Shown: piece by piece, positions 27,674-38,844 of the stretch
Numbering within the stretch: position 1 is the stretch's first letter
Layout: each line of letters begins with the position of its first letter
Translations under genes and position numbers: made by a program
Notes under the pieces: generated by a model
Databases searched by the model: none
Seen by the model: only the letters and a program-made list of their open reading frames with translations
What the model was told of the DNA's origin: nothing
Origin: Chrysogorgia sp. JL179-B06
Taxonomy: Eukaryota; Cnidaria; Anthozoa; Scleralcyonacea; Chrysogorgiidae
DNA length: 64,000 bases
Reading direction: 5' to 3'
NCBI GenBank assembly: GCA_035772405.1
Contig: JAYKKM010000439.1
Span: forward strand, 11,449,501-11,513,500

Positions 27674-27880
27674 TTACTCCTCTATAGCTTTGACAACTTT
27701 TGGTTCTTCAAACTTTTTATCAACATGACTCTCATATCCAGCTAGTAAGTCCATCTCGAAGTTAGTGCTCTCCTTACCAAATTTTATTCCAAGTTTTACT
27801 CTTCGGTGGGTGTTTGAGATCATGTCACGTTGAGGAGTTTGAACTGGTTGTTTCTTGTTTTTACTAGATAGACATCCCAT
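27674..27880 (-). CDS. small MGC-type acylated protein (right end)
   Basis: 68 residues starting MGCLSSK, again a myristoylation plus palmitoylation pattern. The rest is charged (acidic KKFEEPKVVKAIEE end) and does not clearly align with the left-end protein. Start context is ATAAAATAAAATG. Both end genes are transcribed inward from just inside the terminal repeats. Confidence 0.65.
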   Translation of the reverse strand: MGCLSSKNKKQPVQTPQRDMISNTHRRVKLGIKFGKESTNFEMDLLAGYESHVDKKFEEPKVVKAIEE

Positions 27881-28032
27881 TTTATTTTATGAAGATATTT
27901 TTTTTTTCCCCGGGAGGATGTTGTCATTTTGGGAATAACTTTTTTACGATGTTGTACTTGACTTTAAATATTCAATAGTAAACATATTGTAACTATAATT
28001 CACTTTAACATATTATTTAAAACAATTTGAGT

Positions 28033-28084
28033 TAAAAATATACAAAGGGGGGGATCTTCACTCCCCCCTCTTGTCTACACTTTT
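28033..28084 (+). repeat. third copy of the G-tract/C-tract hairpin repeat
   Basis: Same ~52-bp sequence and same orientation as the pair at 10275-10405, abutting the right minisatellite. Direct orientation means that it is not part of the inverted terminal repeat. Confidence 0.9.
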
Positions 28085-28629
28085 TAAAATACACACATGA
28101 AATGCATTATTATTTTGATTTTCGAATGAAATACACACATGAAATGCATTATTATTTTGATTTTCGAACGAAATACACACATGAAATGCATTATTATTTT
28201 GATTTTCGAATGAAATACACACGTGAAATGCATTATTATTTTGATTTTCGAATGAAATACACACATGAAATGCATTATTATTTTGATTTTCGAATGAAAT
28301 ACACACATGAAATGCAATATTATTTTGATTTTCGAATGAGATACACACATGAAATGCAATATTATTTTGATTTTCGAATGAAATACACACATGAAATGCA
28401 ATATTATTTTGATTTTCGAATGAGATACACACATGAAATGCAATATTATTTTGATTTTCGAATGAAATAATTTTTTTTGAACACGTGGGGGAACGACTTT
28501 CGGAACACGGGGGGTTTTTGGGGGTAATTTTTCGGGATATGACTTAAAATAGTTTTGTTTATCTTTTTTTCGGGCTGGGAATACCAGCTATTTTTCAAAA
28601 ATAGCTGAAACCGGCATATTACTACTACT
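28085..28629 (-). repeat. right terminal inverted repeat of Polinton 1, with 9-unit 42-bp array
   Basis: Array at about 28086-28468 (9 units), then 160 bp identical to the left terminus in inverted orientation, ending GGCATATTACTACTACT at 28629. The first five units from the outer end show the same variant order as on the left and inner units differ, so expansion or loss occurred internally. Confidence 0.92.
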
Positions 28630-28635
28630 ACAACT
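28630..28635. repeat. target site duplication, right
   Basis: ACAACT directly after the right terminus. The next bases TCTTGTATAC continue the empty-site sequence found at 3063 onward. Confidence 0.93.
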
Positions 28636-31126
28636 TCTTGTATACAGAGGGCTTGTATACATATATCCAGGCGTTCGTTCTTTTTCCTGGGACCACGCTT
28701 CTGGAGAGTGCTCCTCGCGCATCGACATGGTTTGGGCAACAATAAATTTTAAGGAATATGTGGAGGATAGCGAATACTATCCATCCTTTTTTACAGACCA
28801 CAGGTACCTTATGGTCAGTCATTCCATCGGCATTGGGCCTGGGTATTGGAAGCTCAATACTTCCATACTCAAGGAGATGGAGTATCGTCAATTGGTGAAA
28901 TCGTTCTGGTTCTTTTGGCGCACGCAACGAATGGATTTCCCCAACCCTCTAGACTGGTGGGATATGGGGAAATTTTATCTGCGCGAAGTGACAAGGAGTT
29001 ATTGTAAGGCGAAAGCCTTAGAGGCTTCTGCTTTGAAGGTCGCTCTAAATCGGCGGCTGTTAAACCTGCAGCGTCTGTTCGACGCGGGGGACTCTTCTGT
29101 CTTCGCTGAACTCTGTGCTGTTCAGGAAGATTTACGTGCTTACGAGATCAACGAAACTCGAGCTGCTCAAGTGCGTGCCAGGTGTCGGTGGGCTGAGGAG
29201 GGAGAAAAATCCACTGCCACTTCGGTCGTACACCACGACTCTCTTGACATTTTGAAGATATGGCAAGAGTATTACAAAGTCTTGTTCAAGGCTGAGGAAT
29301 GTGACCTAACCGTACAGGACCTCCTCTCGAAACTGGTGAGGAAACTCTCTCCAGAGGGACAGACGAGCTGCGAAGGGCTTTTTACAGCCGAAGAATGCCA
29401 AGTCGCTGCTGATGGTATGGCTACAAGGAAGTCACCAGGTTCCGACGGGTTTCCCATTGAGTTTTACTCCACTTTCTGGGATTTTCTCGGCTCGGACTTG
29501 GTAGTCGTCCTCAACCATGCCTATTCCACCGGTTCACTACTTTCCACCTCACAACGTCGTGGGCTGATTATTGTGCTGTTTAAAAAGGGCGATCGCTTAG
29601 AAACCAAGCATTGGCGCCCAATTAGTCTGCTTAATACAGACTACAAGATCGCGACTCGGGCCATTTCTGGACGCCTCCTTCGGGTCATCTTCTCGGTTGT
29701 GTCACCCGATCAAACGTGTGGCATACCTGGAAGGACGATAGGGGAAAACTTGAGCGTCATGCGCGACGTCATTGATTTGGCCGAAACACACCAACTCCCG
29801 GTGGCGTTTCTTTCTTTAGACCAGGAGAAAGCTTTCGACCGTGTCGATTGGGGTTTCCTGGCTCGTACTCTGACGGTAATGGGTTTTGGGCCTAGCTTCC
29901 GTCAATGGATTCATATTTTTTATACGTACGTAGAATCCTCCGTCATCATCAATGGCTTGGATGTCACCTTTTTTCCGTCCATCTCGAGGAGTACGACAGT
30001 GCTGTCCTCTGTCACCTCTACTATACGTCTTGTGTGCAGAGGTCCTGGCTTGCAACCTGCGCACAACCCCTGGAATTTCTGGCCTTCGATTGCCAGACTC
30101 CATGCAAGAACTGCGCTGCTCGTGCTACGCGGACGACACGACAGTTGTTGTTACATCTGATAAGTCGCTGCCTGCAGTCTTTGAGGTGTACGAGAGCTTT
30201 GCGATCGGCACCGGTGCAAAGTTGAACCGTAGTAAGTCAAAGGGGTTGTGGCTCGGGGCGTGGAAACACTGCACAGATACCCCTCACGGTTTAACTTGGG
30301 TACAGAAGCTCCCGGTACTTGGGGCTGTCCTTAGCGCTTCCGACTATTCGACGGCAACTTGGGAACCCCGCATTACCAAGGTGGAAAAAAGGCTTTCTTC
30401 CTGGAAAGGACGGAATCTGTCCTACCAGGGAAGGGCTCTTATAAATTCACTTGCCCTATCCCAAATATGGCACTTGTGTACGGTCTTTGTCATGCCTGGA
30501 TGGGTGGCATCCAGACTTGACAAAGCCATTTGGCGTTTCTTCTAGGCGAATAAGAAGGACCTGGTTGCAAGACGAACTGTGACTACAACACAGTCCGCAG
30601 GGGGATTTGGAGTGGTCGATTTCCGCCTTAAAGCTGATGCTCTAAGGCTCCAATGGCTCAAAAGGTTTTTTTCTGCGGTGAGGATGGTCCGATCTTTTGG
30701 ATACCGCCGCATCGAGATTAAGTGCTTTTGCGGATCTGACGAAGAAACTTTGGAACATCTTTTTTTCCATTGCTCATCGCACAGATCCTCATCAATTGGG
30801 TGCTTTACCAACTCACTCTGTCAGTACCCAACGCCACACCCTTTACTGTCCAAGAACTTCTTTTTGGCTTCTCGGGTGCACGTAAGGCTTCCACGCCTAA
30901 AGTCATAATGTGGATGCTACAAATGGTCAAACACCGTATCTGGTTAGCTCGTTGCGATTTTCGCTTCAGGAACGTTCCTCCTGACGAAAATAAAAGTCTC
31001 AAATCGGCAATTGCCCGTCTAAAATTCCAGTTGCGTCTGCACGCGAAAAAGCATTCTTCTCCACGCCGCCGGGCCATTTTTGAAAAAGAATGGCTTGCTG
31101 GGGGGTCCCTGGGGGTTTTTCATTAA
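28636..31126 (+). pseudogene. LINE fragment, copy 2
   Basis: Same as 3063-5553 at a constant offset of 25,573 bp, with the same frameshift, the same in-frame TAG (at 30543-30545) and the same motif set. One visible amino-acid difference (Gln to Arg in ALNRRLL). Polinton 1 lies exactly at the former LINE 5' junction. Confidence 0.85.
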
Positions 31127-31821
31127 AAACTTTGACTTCTCTTTTTAACCTTTTTAACCTTTTTCCCTTGATAAAATAGTTAATGTAGGATAAATTTAAC
31201 CCCTTCCCTGGTCTCTCCTTAATTGGTCTGTACTGGGTGAAGTAACCATTTTAGTTCCTTTTTCCTTCTTTCTTTATCTAGGATCACTGCTGGCTCTCGC
31301 GTCAAAAGGATTCTAGGTTTCCAGCTTTGGGGGTGAGAGTCATGTTCTCAGCACGGTTAGCAGCTTTGTAGGCTCCCCCTGTTTAGAATATTCTTTGCAC
31401 GTACATCCTCGGAATGTACGAATATTCTATTCAAAATAAAACTTACCCTTTTGGAAGGTTAGGTGCAAGCTGTAGACCGAGGTGGCCTGGTAACGAGTTC
31501 AGGAAAGATCCATGCAGGTGGTATCTTGAACTGCCCTTGCACCTATCACACCAATTGCTTGGTGGAAAAGAAGACTTACCCTTTCTTTTATTGAATAAAG
31601 GGTGGGAAGGTGGGTACTAAATTTGTTATTCAGCTTCTAATACACGTCCGATTACCTTCCGTGCAAGTGCGCTAATGATTTGTCACGCGCTTTACCAGTC
31701 TTTTTGCCATACGCGCAACTGACACCTTACACCGACCTTCTGCGCACGCGTGGTTACCTAGCTATTAACACCTTGGTTATTACATAACCTCGCTAAACAC
31801 AAATATAAGTTGAAGGTGAGA
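31127..31821. other. LINE 3' region and intergenic, copy 2, no gene seen
   Basis: Duplicate of 5554-6248, with no visible differences of note. Confidence 0.4.
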
Positions 31822-32694
31822 ATGGTTGCTCATTTAATTGTTGGGCTAATATTGCTCATTGCTGTCGTTCTATTTTACTGGTTGATTAAATTCTACGTCG
31901 AGAATGGATACTATTTTCCATTGTCGAGAAAATATGGCGTTCGACGCTACGTGTTTCCACGAGAACCAGCAGCCATTGCTCGGTTGAGTTATGAGCTAAA
32001 GAAAGTTTGCCGTGAGACTTTGAATGGAGAATTATTGGATTATCCTTTTTTACAAGATGAGGTTAATGGCTTCAATAGACGAGTAATTTGCGTGTTTTAC
32101 GAAAGGCAAGACTCCACGGAAACTCCCGTCGCATTTCATGCCCCTTTTGTGGTAACTTGGAAGGACCTTCGAATATTTCATTGTGGATTAATGATGGTTG
32201 TTCCACAACACCAAAGACAAGGTATTCAACTGCTAACTGCGTGGAACGTCGTGCTGTATTACGTATTTCAAGGATTGGATGTGCTCACTGAGATCGCAGC
32301 ATCTTCATCATATTTAACAATTCAAGATAACACGCAAGACGATGTTTATCCAGTATGGCAGAACCCCGAGATGCGACCGAAACAATGGCATTTGGATGTT
32401 ACGCGTTTCATGTTGGCAAACTGCCGCCGTGAATTCGGTTGTAGTAAATATGCAGAGTTATATGAAGCCACTCTTGTGGTTTCTAAGTCGAACGCGAAAG
32501 AAGGAGGCGGTGCATGGCAGTTGGTAAAGACAGTTGAATCACGGAGTAGCTTCGACTCAAGAAAGAAGAGATTCATGGAAGATAGATTGAACAACAATGA
32601 GGGAGACGAGCAGTTCTTTGTGGGGAAACCTTATCTTACAAAAATGCTAATGAAAAAAGTTACTGGAAAGAAGGCTACGAAATTTGTCAATTGA
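31822..32694 (+). CDS. GNAT-like membrane-anchored protein, intact copy
   Basis: 290 residues starting MVAHLIVGLILLIAV. One N-terminal membrane segment, then a soluble region with FHCGLMMVVPQHQRQGIQLLTAW, which resembles beta4 and the acetyl-CoA-binding loop of GNAT N-acetyltransferases, and a basic C-terminus (KKVTGKKATKFVN). Unlike copy 1, it is uninterrupted. Intronless, so possibly retrocopied or mobile-element-associated. Substrate unknown. The GNAT assignment needs a profile search. Confidence 0.55.
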   Translation: MVAHLIVGLILLIAVVLFYWLIKFYVENGYYFPLSRKYGVRRYVFPREPAAIARLSYELKKVCRETLNGELLDYPFLQDEVNGFNRRVICVFYERQDSTETPVAFHAPFVVTWKDLRIFHCGLMMVVPQHQRQGIQLLTAWNVVLYYVFQGLDVLTEIAASSSYLTIQDNTQDDVYPVWQNPEMRPKQWHLDVTRFMLANCRREFGCSKYAELYEATLVVSKSNAKEGGGAWQLVKTVESRSSFDSRKKRFMEDRLNNNEGDEQFFVGKPYLTKMLMKKVTGKKATKFVN

Positions 32695-33254
<560 letters not shown>

Positions 33255-35155
33255 TTAAATATTAAGTGAACAGCGTGATTATGAACGACATGAAGTCCAA
33301 CGGAGTGTTTATTTTGTAATATTACGAGTATCGTATGTCAGTCTCGCCAAGTACACGCAAGGTACACGCGACTATTCACTGTAGCTCATATTTGCAGTGA
33401 CTGAGACAGAGCCAATAAGATCCGAGTTGACTATCGCTCAGATATGGCAGCCAATGAGACGTAGAGTTGACTATCACTCAGCTATAGCGGAAGTTCAGTC
33501 AATAAAATTTTACGGTTCATCGGCCATAGAATCTGACAGCAAGAGCTTAGCGAGTGTGAGTACAGTGATAATATAGTTCGAGTGTCCCTTTTAATTGTAA
33601 GAGCAGTTAGTACACCGTCGTTGGTTAAACGTTCGAGTTGGAGAAACGTAATTCCAAATCACTCAGGCCGCAATTGAAGCGACTGATTGGAGAAAACATC
33701 GAGCGTTTGGGTCTGCTTGCCAGTTGCCATACAATATTGTCGGCAACCGAGAGAGAAACTGCGCGCATTTCGCCAGGGAGAATATGCCATTTATCCAATC
33801 TGAAGTTCCCAGTAGCCAGAAAAATTGGTCAGAGGATCGCATTCCAACAAGGTTAGGTAAATACGCTTGTTATGTTAATTTCTGCCTCCCCTCAGGGAGG
33901 CAGCACACTATTCTTGACACTTCTTGGGTTTCTGTGCGTAACTCGTGCTCAGTCTCTTTGCCGAGCTATGTATAGCTGACGAATATTTCGATTTCTGGAC
34001 GCACTTTCCGGGGGGAAAAGGGGGGGGGCACTTACTAGGGAAACTAGGGAAAACTGCGCATCGCTGTCTTCCGCTGTCTTCCCAAACTACAGAAAGATTG
34101 CTTCTCTGCTTTCACGGTAAGAATAACCAGTTATCGAATAGTTGACACTAAAATCGACTCCGCTGTTTTGTCTGTTTTCGCTTGTTTATGAACTGGACAA
34201 GAATCCCGATTACCCGATATTTCGATAACAAACGCAATCGCTGTATCGTCCTTAATCGACGGCTTCAGTACTTTCATATTGACGACGAAATTAAAATATA
34301 ATTTGGCCGCCATCTTCAAAAACAGCATCGTAATTTAACCCAAATACGTCGAACGTTTTCTTGACAAGCTCTCTTATACCTTAAAACAAAGATAATTTAT
34401 CTGTCTACAATATACGTAAACGTTATTGTGCTACCTTACTTAGTTGTTTTTTAAAAAAGCGCAATATCGAACATGCCTTGATATTCGTGATATGTCATTC
34501 GTCAAGCGCGGGATTTCCACAGAGCCTGTAGCTGTTGCACAAGTTAAAGTGGATGTGACATTAGTTTCTATTGAAAAAACAAAGCTACACGGTTCAACAT
34601 AGTTCGCAGTTCGAGATTGTTAACATTTAGATATCCAATTGTCCAAATTTAATACTATCATTGCTTACAATATATTAGCTTTTACTTCAATATAAACATA
34701 GCTACATTCGTTGCCTTTCAAATTGCGGTATATTCATTCGTTGTGCTGCGTACTTTTACATACAGTCATACACAAGCCCAAGTAGCCTGTAGTCCGAGTT
34801 AACGCCTATTCCCGTTCGTTTGTTTGATTTGAAATATGACCGCACGACATCCAGCAAATATTACAAACGTGAAGTTCTATTTGGCAGAAGGGTCGCTTGA
34901 TCATGGAAAATTTATGGCTTGCTCTTTCGAGTAAATGTTGTTCGAATTGGATGTATGGCGTTCAAACATTGAATTTTGACATAAACGCGCCATATATGAT
35001 TACCGTATGTTATTTTAATATTACAAGGCTATATGATCGCCTTGATATGTGGTGTAGATAAGATTCTACAGTCTATTTTATCCTCTATATGCTATAGAAA
35101 ATTCTGGCATCATTCTGCTTCCAACCTCGTACCATGAACTGCTCCTGTCAGTCCA

Positions 35156-35512
35156 GAGGCAGCATTTCACTTCTGATAAGAACTCCTATTTTTAATTTGT
35201 ATGAGCAATTACTAGATTAAAATTTCACGGTGACCAAATGTTCAAGTTTAGACGTCTCAATACTACGGTTTGCGCTAGCACAGACGGAGAGACACCGGCG
35301 AAAGCCTAAATTATCTGGTCCGCAGTTAAAATGCCAAGTTGTTCTATGATTAAATAATATTCGTAATGCATATAACTCTTAAACCTGGCGCCCGCGCATA
35401 AATCCCATCACCCTGAATCAGTCTATGTAGAAATTTCTTTCCATATTTCCTGTATTAAAAATATATACAAAACTAATACTAGGAGTTCTTATCAGAAGTG
35501 AAATGCTGCCTC
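35156..35512. mobile_element. MITE-like element with perfect 32-bp terminal inverted repeats
   Basis: GAGGCAGCATTTCACTTCTG at 35156 (32 bp to 35187) and its exact reverse complement at 35481-35512 bound 357 bp without coding capacity. This is the shape of a non-autonomous DNA transposon. A target duplication is not obvious. Confidence 0.6.
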
Positions 35513-36430
35513 AGAACATACACAGGTATATTAGAAGGGCCTTCCGGTTTGTTTGATTTGAAATATGACCGCGCGATCGTCATATTACGTCGCGTCATAT
35601 GACGTCACATCATGTGCCCCAGCGTTGAGCGACAGTCAGATTTTGAGCTGGATCCGCGCCCGGACGATTATCACTGATACAGCACTGTAGTTTAAAGCTG
35701 TTTTTTCTAAGCAATTGGACATTTTTTTATATAATAAACAGAAAAATACTCGTTCGCTGCGCTGACTAGTTCGATATCCTGGTCAACACTCGAAATAAAT
35801 TTCATATTTCCAAGCATCCATGTATTATTATCTATATAATAAATTATTTGCTACTCCAGCTCGGAGAACTCAGAATAATGTTTCTGAGCCCTAGAGTTTT
35901 TCGGAATCTGTTTTGGCATAGCGGTTGACTTTCTCTGCGTGTTGGCGGCGTAGTGCTTGGTGTACCTCTTCGGAAAATTCTTGCAGAAATCGCCGAAAAT
36001 GCACTCCTCAATGGGGGCTTTAAAAATTCAAAATTTTCAGACCGACCTAGCCATGTAGCAGTAGTAATATATATATATATATATATATCAATGTGTTTGG
36101 GACTGGACCGAGCTCTAAGCCAATCAGAATCAAGAATTGATTTGAATGGACCAATCAGAGCACAGCCAGTCCAATATTTCCAGGAGGGTGTTCTAGTTTT
36201 AAGGTGTGGTCACCCTGTTAAGAGCGACCAGCCATCAAATCAGGGGGGGATATGAAGCTGGTCGTATACAAGAGGTTTTTTGTATGAAATTAGTCAAAAG
36301 TGGTCGCGGTCAAGAGTATATATATCACTTTGCTCGTGTTGTTGTACGACCCCGTTTTTTAGTCGTCCCTGAGTTTAACGACCAGAGAGATTGAAGGTCA
36401 TTCAAGGTGAATAGTGTTAAGCAAGTACGA

Positions 36431-36706
36431 CGTCATTTGCTATACGGGGTTGAAAGCATTGATGAAGCAGGCACAGGAGGTTTAAGTCGTAGAATTTAGT
36501 GTTTCAAACAACGGATGATCAGTGCGGAAAGTTTGCCCAGAAACCCAAACATGTCGAAAGTGAAACAGTTTTACTTTAGACATGTTTTGGTTTCTGTGCA
36601 AACTTTCCACACTGATCATCAATTATTCGGAACACGAAATTCTACGACTAAACTTCCTGTTCCTGGTCCATCAATGCTTTCAACCCCATATAGCATCCGA
36701 GACAGC
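36431..36706. mobile_element. fold-back element (long imperfect palindrome)
   Basis: Sequence from TTGCTATACGGGGTTGAAAG reads back as CTTTCAACCCCATATAGC at about 36677-36696. The two arms of roughly 130 bp match along most of their length, with a centre near 36570. Could be a MITE or a hairpin RNA source. Confidence 0.55.
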
Positions 36707-37639
36707 ACTTAATCAGATCATCATTCACACTGTGATATATATACTGACACACACCTCGTTTTTGAAAAAAAATACAAAAAATTATATTATACATAACCAT
36801 CATACCTCACCCGATGTGATGTATACTTACGTGCACGTGCCATCCAAAAACTCCATATTTTTATTTGAAGACTTGTATTGTTGGTTGAAACAAAAATAAA
36901 CAGTTTTGGACTGTCCTTATTTTTATTTTGAAGAGTAGTAATGTTTATTGAAATAAAAATAAAACACATATTTTGAATTAATCATAGAAATTTCTACCAT
37001 GGAGCTCTTACCTCGACGCCATCTTATGGCCGAATGACTGATATTCTCTAGTTACTGTATATTTAAAAATGATATTTCCTCAAAATATTTTAAGATGATA
37101 TATCTCATAAAAATTATTGTGGATGTTTCTTACAAAAAGTTTGAGGGTTATAGTTTTTGAAAAAACCTCAAAATAATTTTAGATGAAATATTACCCAATA
37201 AAAATATTAGAGTTGTGGAAAAAGTTTTAAAACCGTAAAAATGTTTTAATAAATTCGGAGAAAACCCCAAATAAATTTTAAGAGAATAGTAGAGTATATA
37301 AGCAGATGTTTTTTCATATTTTATCAGTTGTGTGTGTTTTGCTCGCTTGTAAGTTGTGCTTCGGTACAAGACTCTGAATTCTTCCAATGTTCTGTTTATT
37401 ATTAAACTGCATTGGCGCGCGTTCAACCCGTAGTCGAATTTGCGATTGGAATGAGATTGACACAGGTCCATAGCGACAATCTGGTCATCCCTTATTCAAT
37501 GAATTGCTTATTTTACGCAAGGGTTGGAGAAACAAAAAAGATTTTTACAAAAATATATATTAAAAAAAGTTGGTTATATTTGTCAATGGTTTTCTTGTGG
37601 GATATAATACCCCTACAAATTAAAATAAAAAAAAGCAGT

Positions 37640-38058
37640 TTAATTACGCATCTTCACCATCGTCTGTGTTTTTTCGTAGAACATAAACTGCTCACCCCTC
37701 GAGTCTACATACCCCCACACGCGGGGGTCATCGTTGTCGTCTTCCGAGGGCTCGTATTCATAAAAATCATACTCCGAGTCCGGTTGGACTCGGAAGGCCC
37801 ACTCGCTTTCTTGGGGGTCTTGTACCAATAGTATCCCCGGTACTTCTTCTATGGTATTTTCTTCTGGGGGTGGAGGGATGGTTTCTTTCTAAGAGAAAAT
37901 AAAAAAACATAATAAATACATGTCGATTGTATACAGACAGTAAAAACATTTTAGCGCTATCTTACATTTTCTTCTTTCTTTTCTTGTGGGATGTCTGTGT
38001 TGCTTGCTTTCTCGTTTTTGGATACGTCTGAGTTTCTTTGGTTCGCGTTGTCACCCAT
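37640..38058 (-). CDS. two-exon gene for an acidic protein
   Basis: Exon 1 is 38058-37966 (ATG giving MGDNANQRNS) and exon 2 is 37888-37640. The 77-nt intron begins GTAAGA and ends in a T-rich tract and TTTTCTCTTAG. Both exons are in phase 0, giving 113 residues. The protein is acidic and proline-rich in the middle (PPPPEEN) with SEYDFYEYEPSEDDNDD. A TATA-like box (38133-38147) and CCAAT box (38185-38189) lie upstream. Splice sites plus promoter support reality. Function unknown. It is either a gene of element 2 or a captured/host gene. Confidence 0.5.
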
Positions 38059-38844
38059 TTTTTTCGTGTTATTCTTTGTCGTAAAACCTGGCTCCAGCTT
38101 GAAATCGTTTTGGTTTGAGATGTCCGTACGTGTTTATTTTATAATCACGGTCTGCGGGCTATTACAATGGTTTTGCGGCTTTGACCAATCAGAGTTTCTA
38201 TAATCAAACCCTCCCCCGTATCTAACCAATCAGAGCTCGTTCATTAAAGCTTTTATGTCAAAACAAGTGAATTATTATGGGTAGGAACAATGCATGTTGT
38301 TAAACGCTTAGGGACGCGTATATATAATAAGCGTCTTGTTCTAATTCCTCCCCTTATGTCAAAAACAGTTGATTAATAATATGGGTAGGAACAATGCATT
38401 TGTGTTGCGGGATTAAAGACGTGGAATTATAATTAGCAATTGGGTCTACGATGTCAAATGTTGATGTAGTATACGTGTTGGGGATTAGCGGCCATTTTGT
38501 TTGTGGACTTTGGAGATACGATATTTTAATGAGTTCTAACCTGTCTATGCAGTTGATGTATTAATTACGCGTAGGGATTAGCGACCATTTTGGAGGGATT
38601 AGTCCCTGTGAAATATATATTTCCGTAGAGGTATATGTTTAAATACGTCTATATTCTAGATATTTAAGCATTTTACATTTATTTAAAACATTTTTATGCT
38701 TTTTGATACTCTATTTTACACTTTTCATACAATTTAGTATATATTTTAATATACCCGTTGAACAAATTAGCTCGATATCGAGAAGAGTGTTAATTAATTC
38801 ATACATGTCAAAACAGATGATAAATGGTTTTTAATACACGTGTT
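38059..38844. other. non-coding regulatory-looking region with repeated motifs
   Basis: No gene. Repeated words include ATGTCAAAA..A at 38256, 38356 and 38804; GGGTAGGAACAATGCAT at 38279 and 38386; and GGGATTAGCG(G/A)CCATTTTG at 38483 and 38574. The region lies upstream of the spliced gene and 3' of the next minus-strand gene. Confidence 0.55.
38225..38260 (-). promoter_or_regulatory. promoter module, copy A
   Basis: 36 bp matching the reverse complement of 43180-43215 with three differences. On the minus strand it ends in CTCTGATTGGT (CCAAT box in reverse), and a second CTCTGATTGGTCAAA lies nearer the spliced gene. It therefore faces the gene starting at 38058. Confidence 0.6.

Larger units (their letters stand above)
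9200..28629. mobile_element. Polinton 1: complete Maverick/Polinton element
   Basis: The termini are AGTAGTAGTAATATGCC at the left and its reverse complement at the right. Long inverted repeats and a 6-bp target duplication delimit 19,430 bp. Inside are the family hallmarks: protein-primed PolB, rve integrase, packaging ATPase, major capsid protein and a penton candidate. No lesion was found in any of the 23 genes, and the empty site is preserved in the other copy of the flank, so the insertion is recent. A separate adenain-type protease was not found. The element can be read as an integrated virus genome. Confidence 0.95.

Noticed and set aside
33638..34145. Short overlapping plus-strand frames
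   Set aside because: No protein-like composition, motifs or start context. Probably host non-coding DNA or an old repeat.
37412..37831. Plus-strand frame across the spliced gene
   Set aside because: No promoter or domain. The minus strand has splice sites, phase and promoter.
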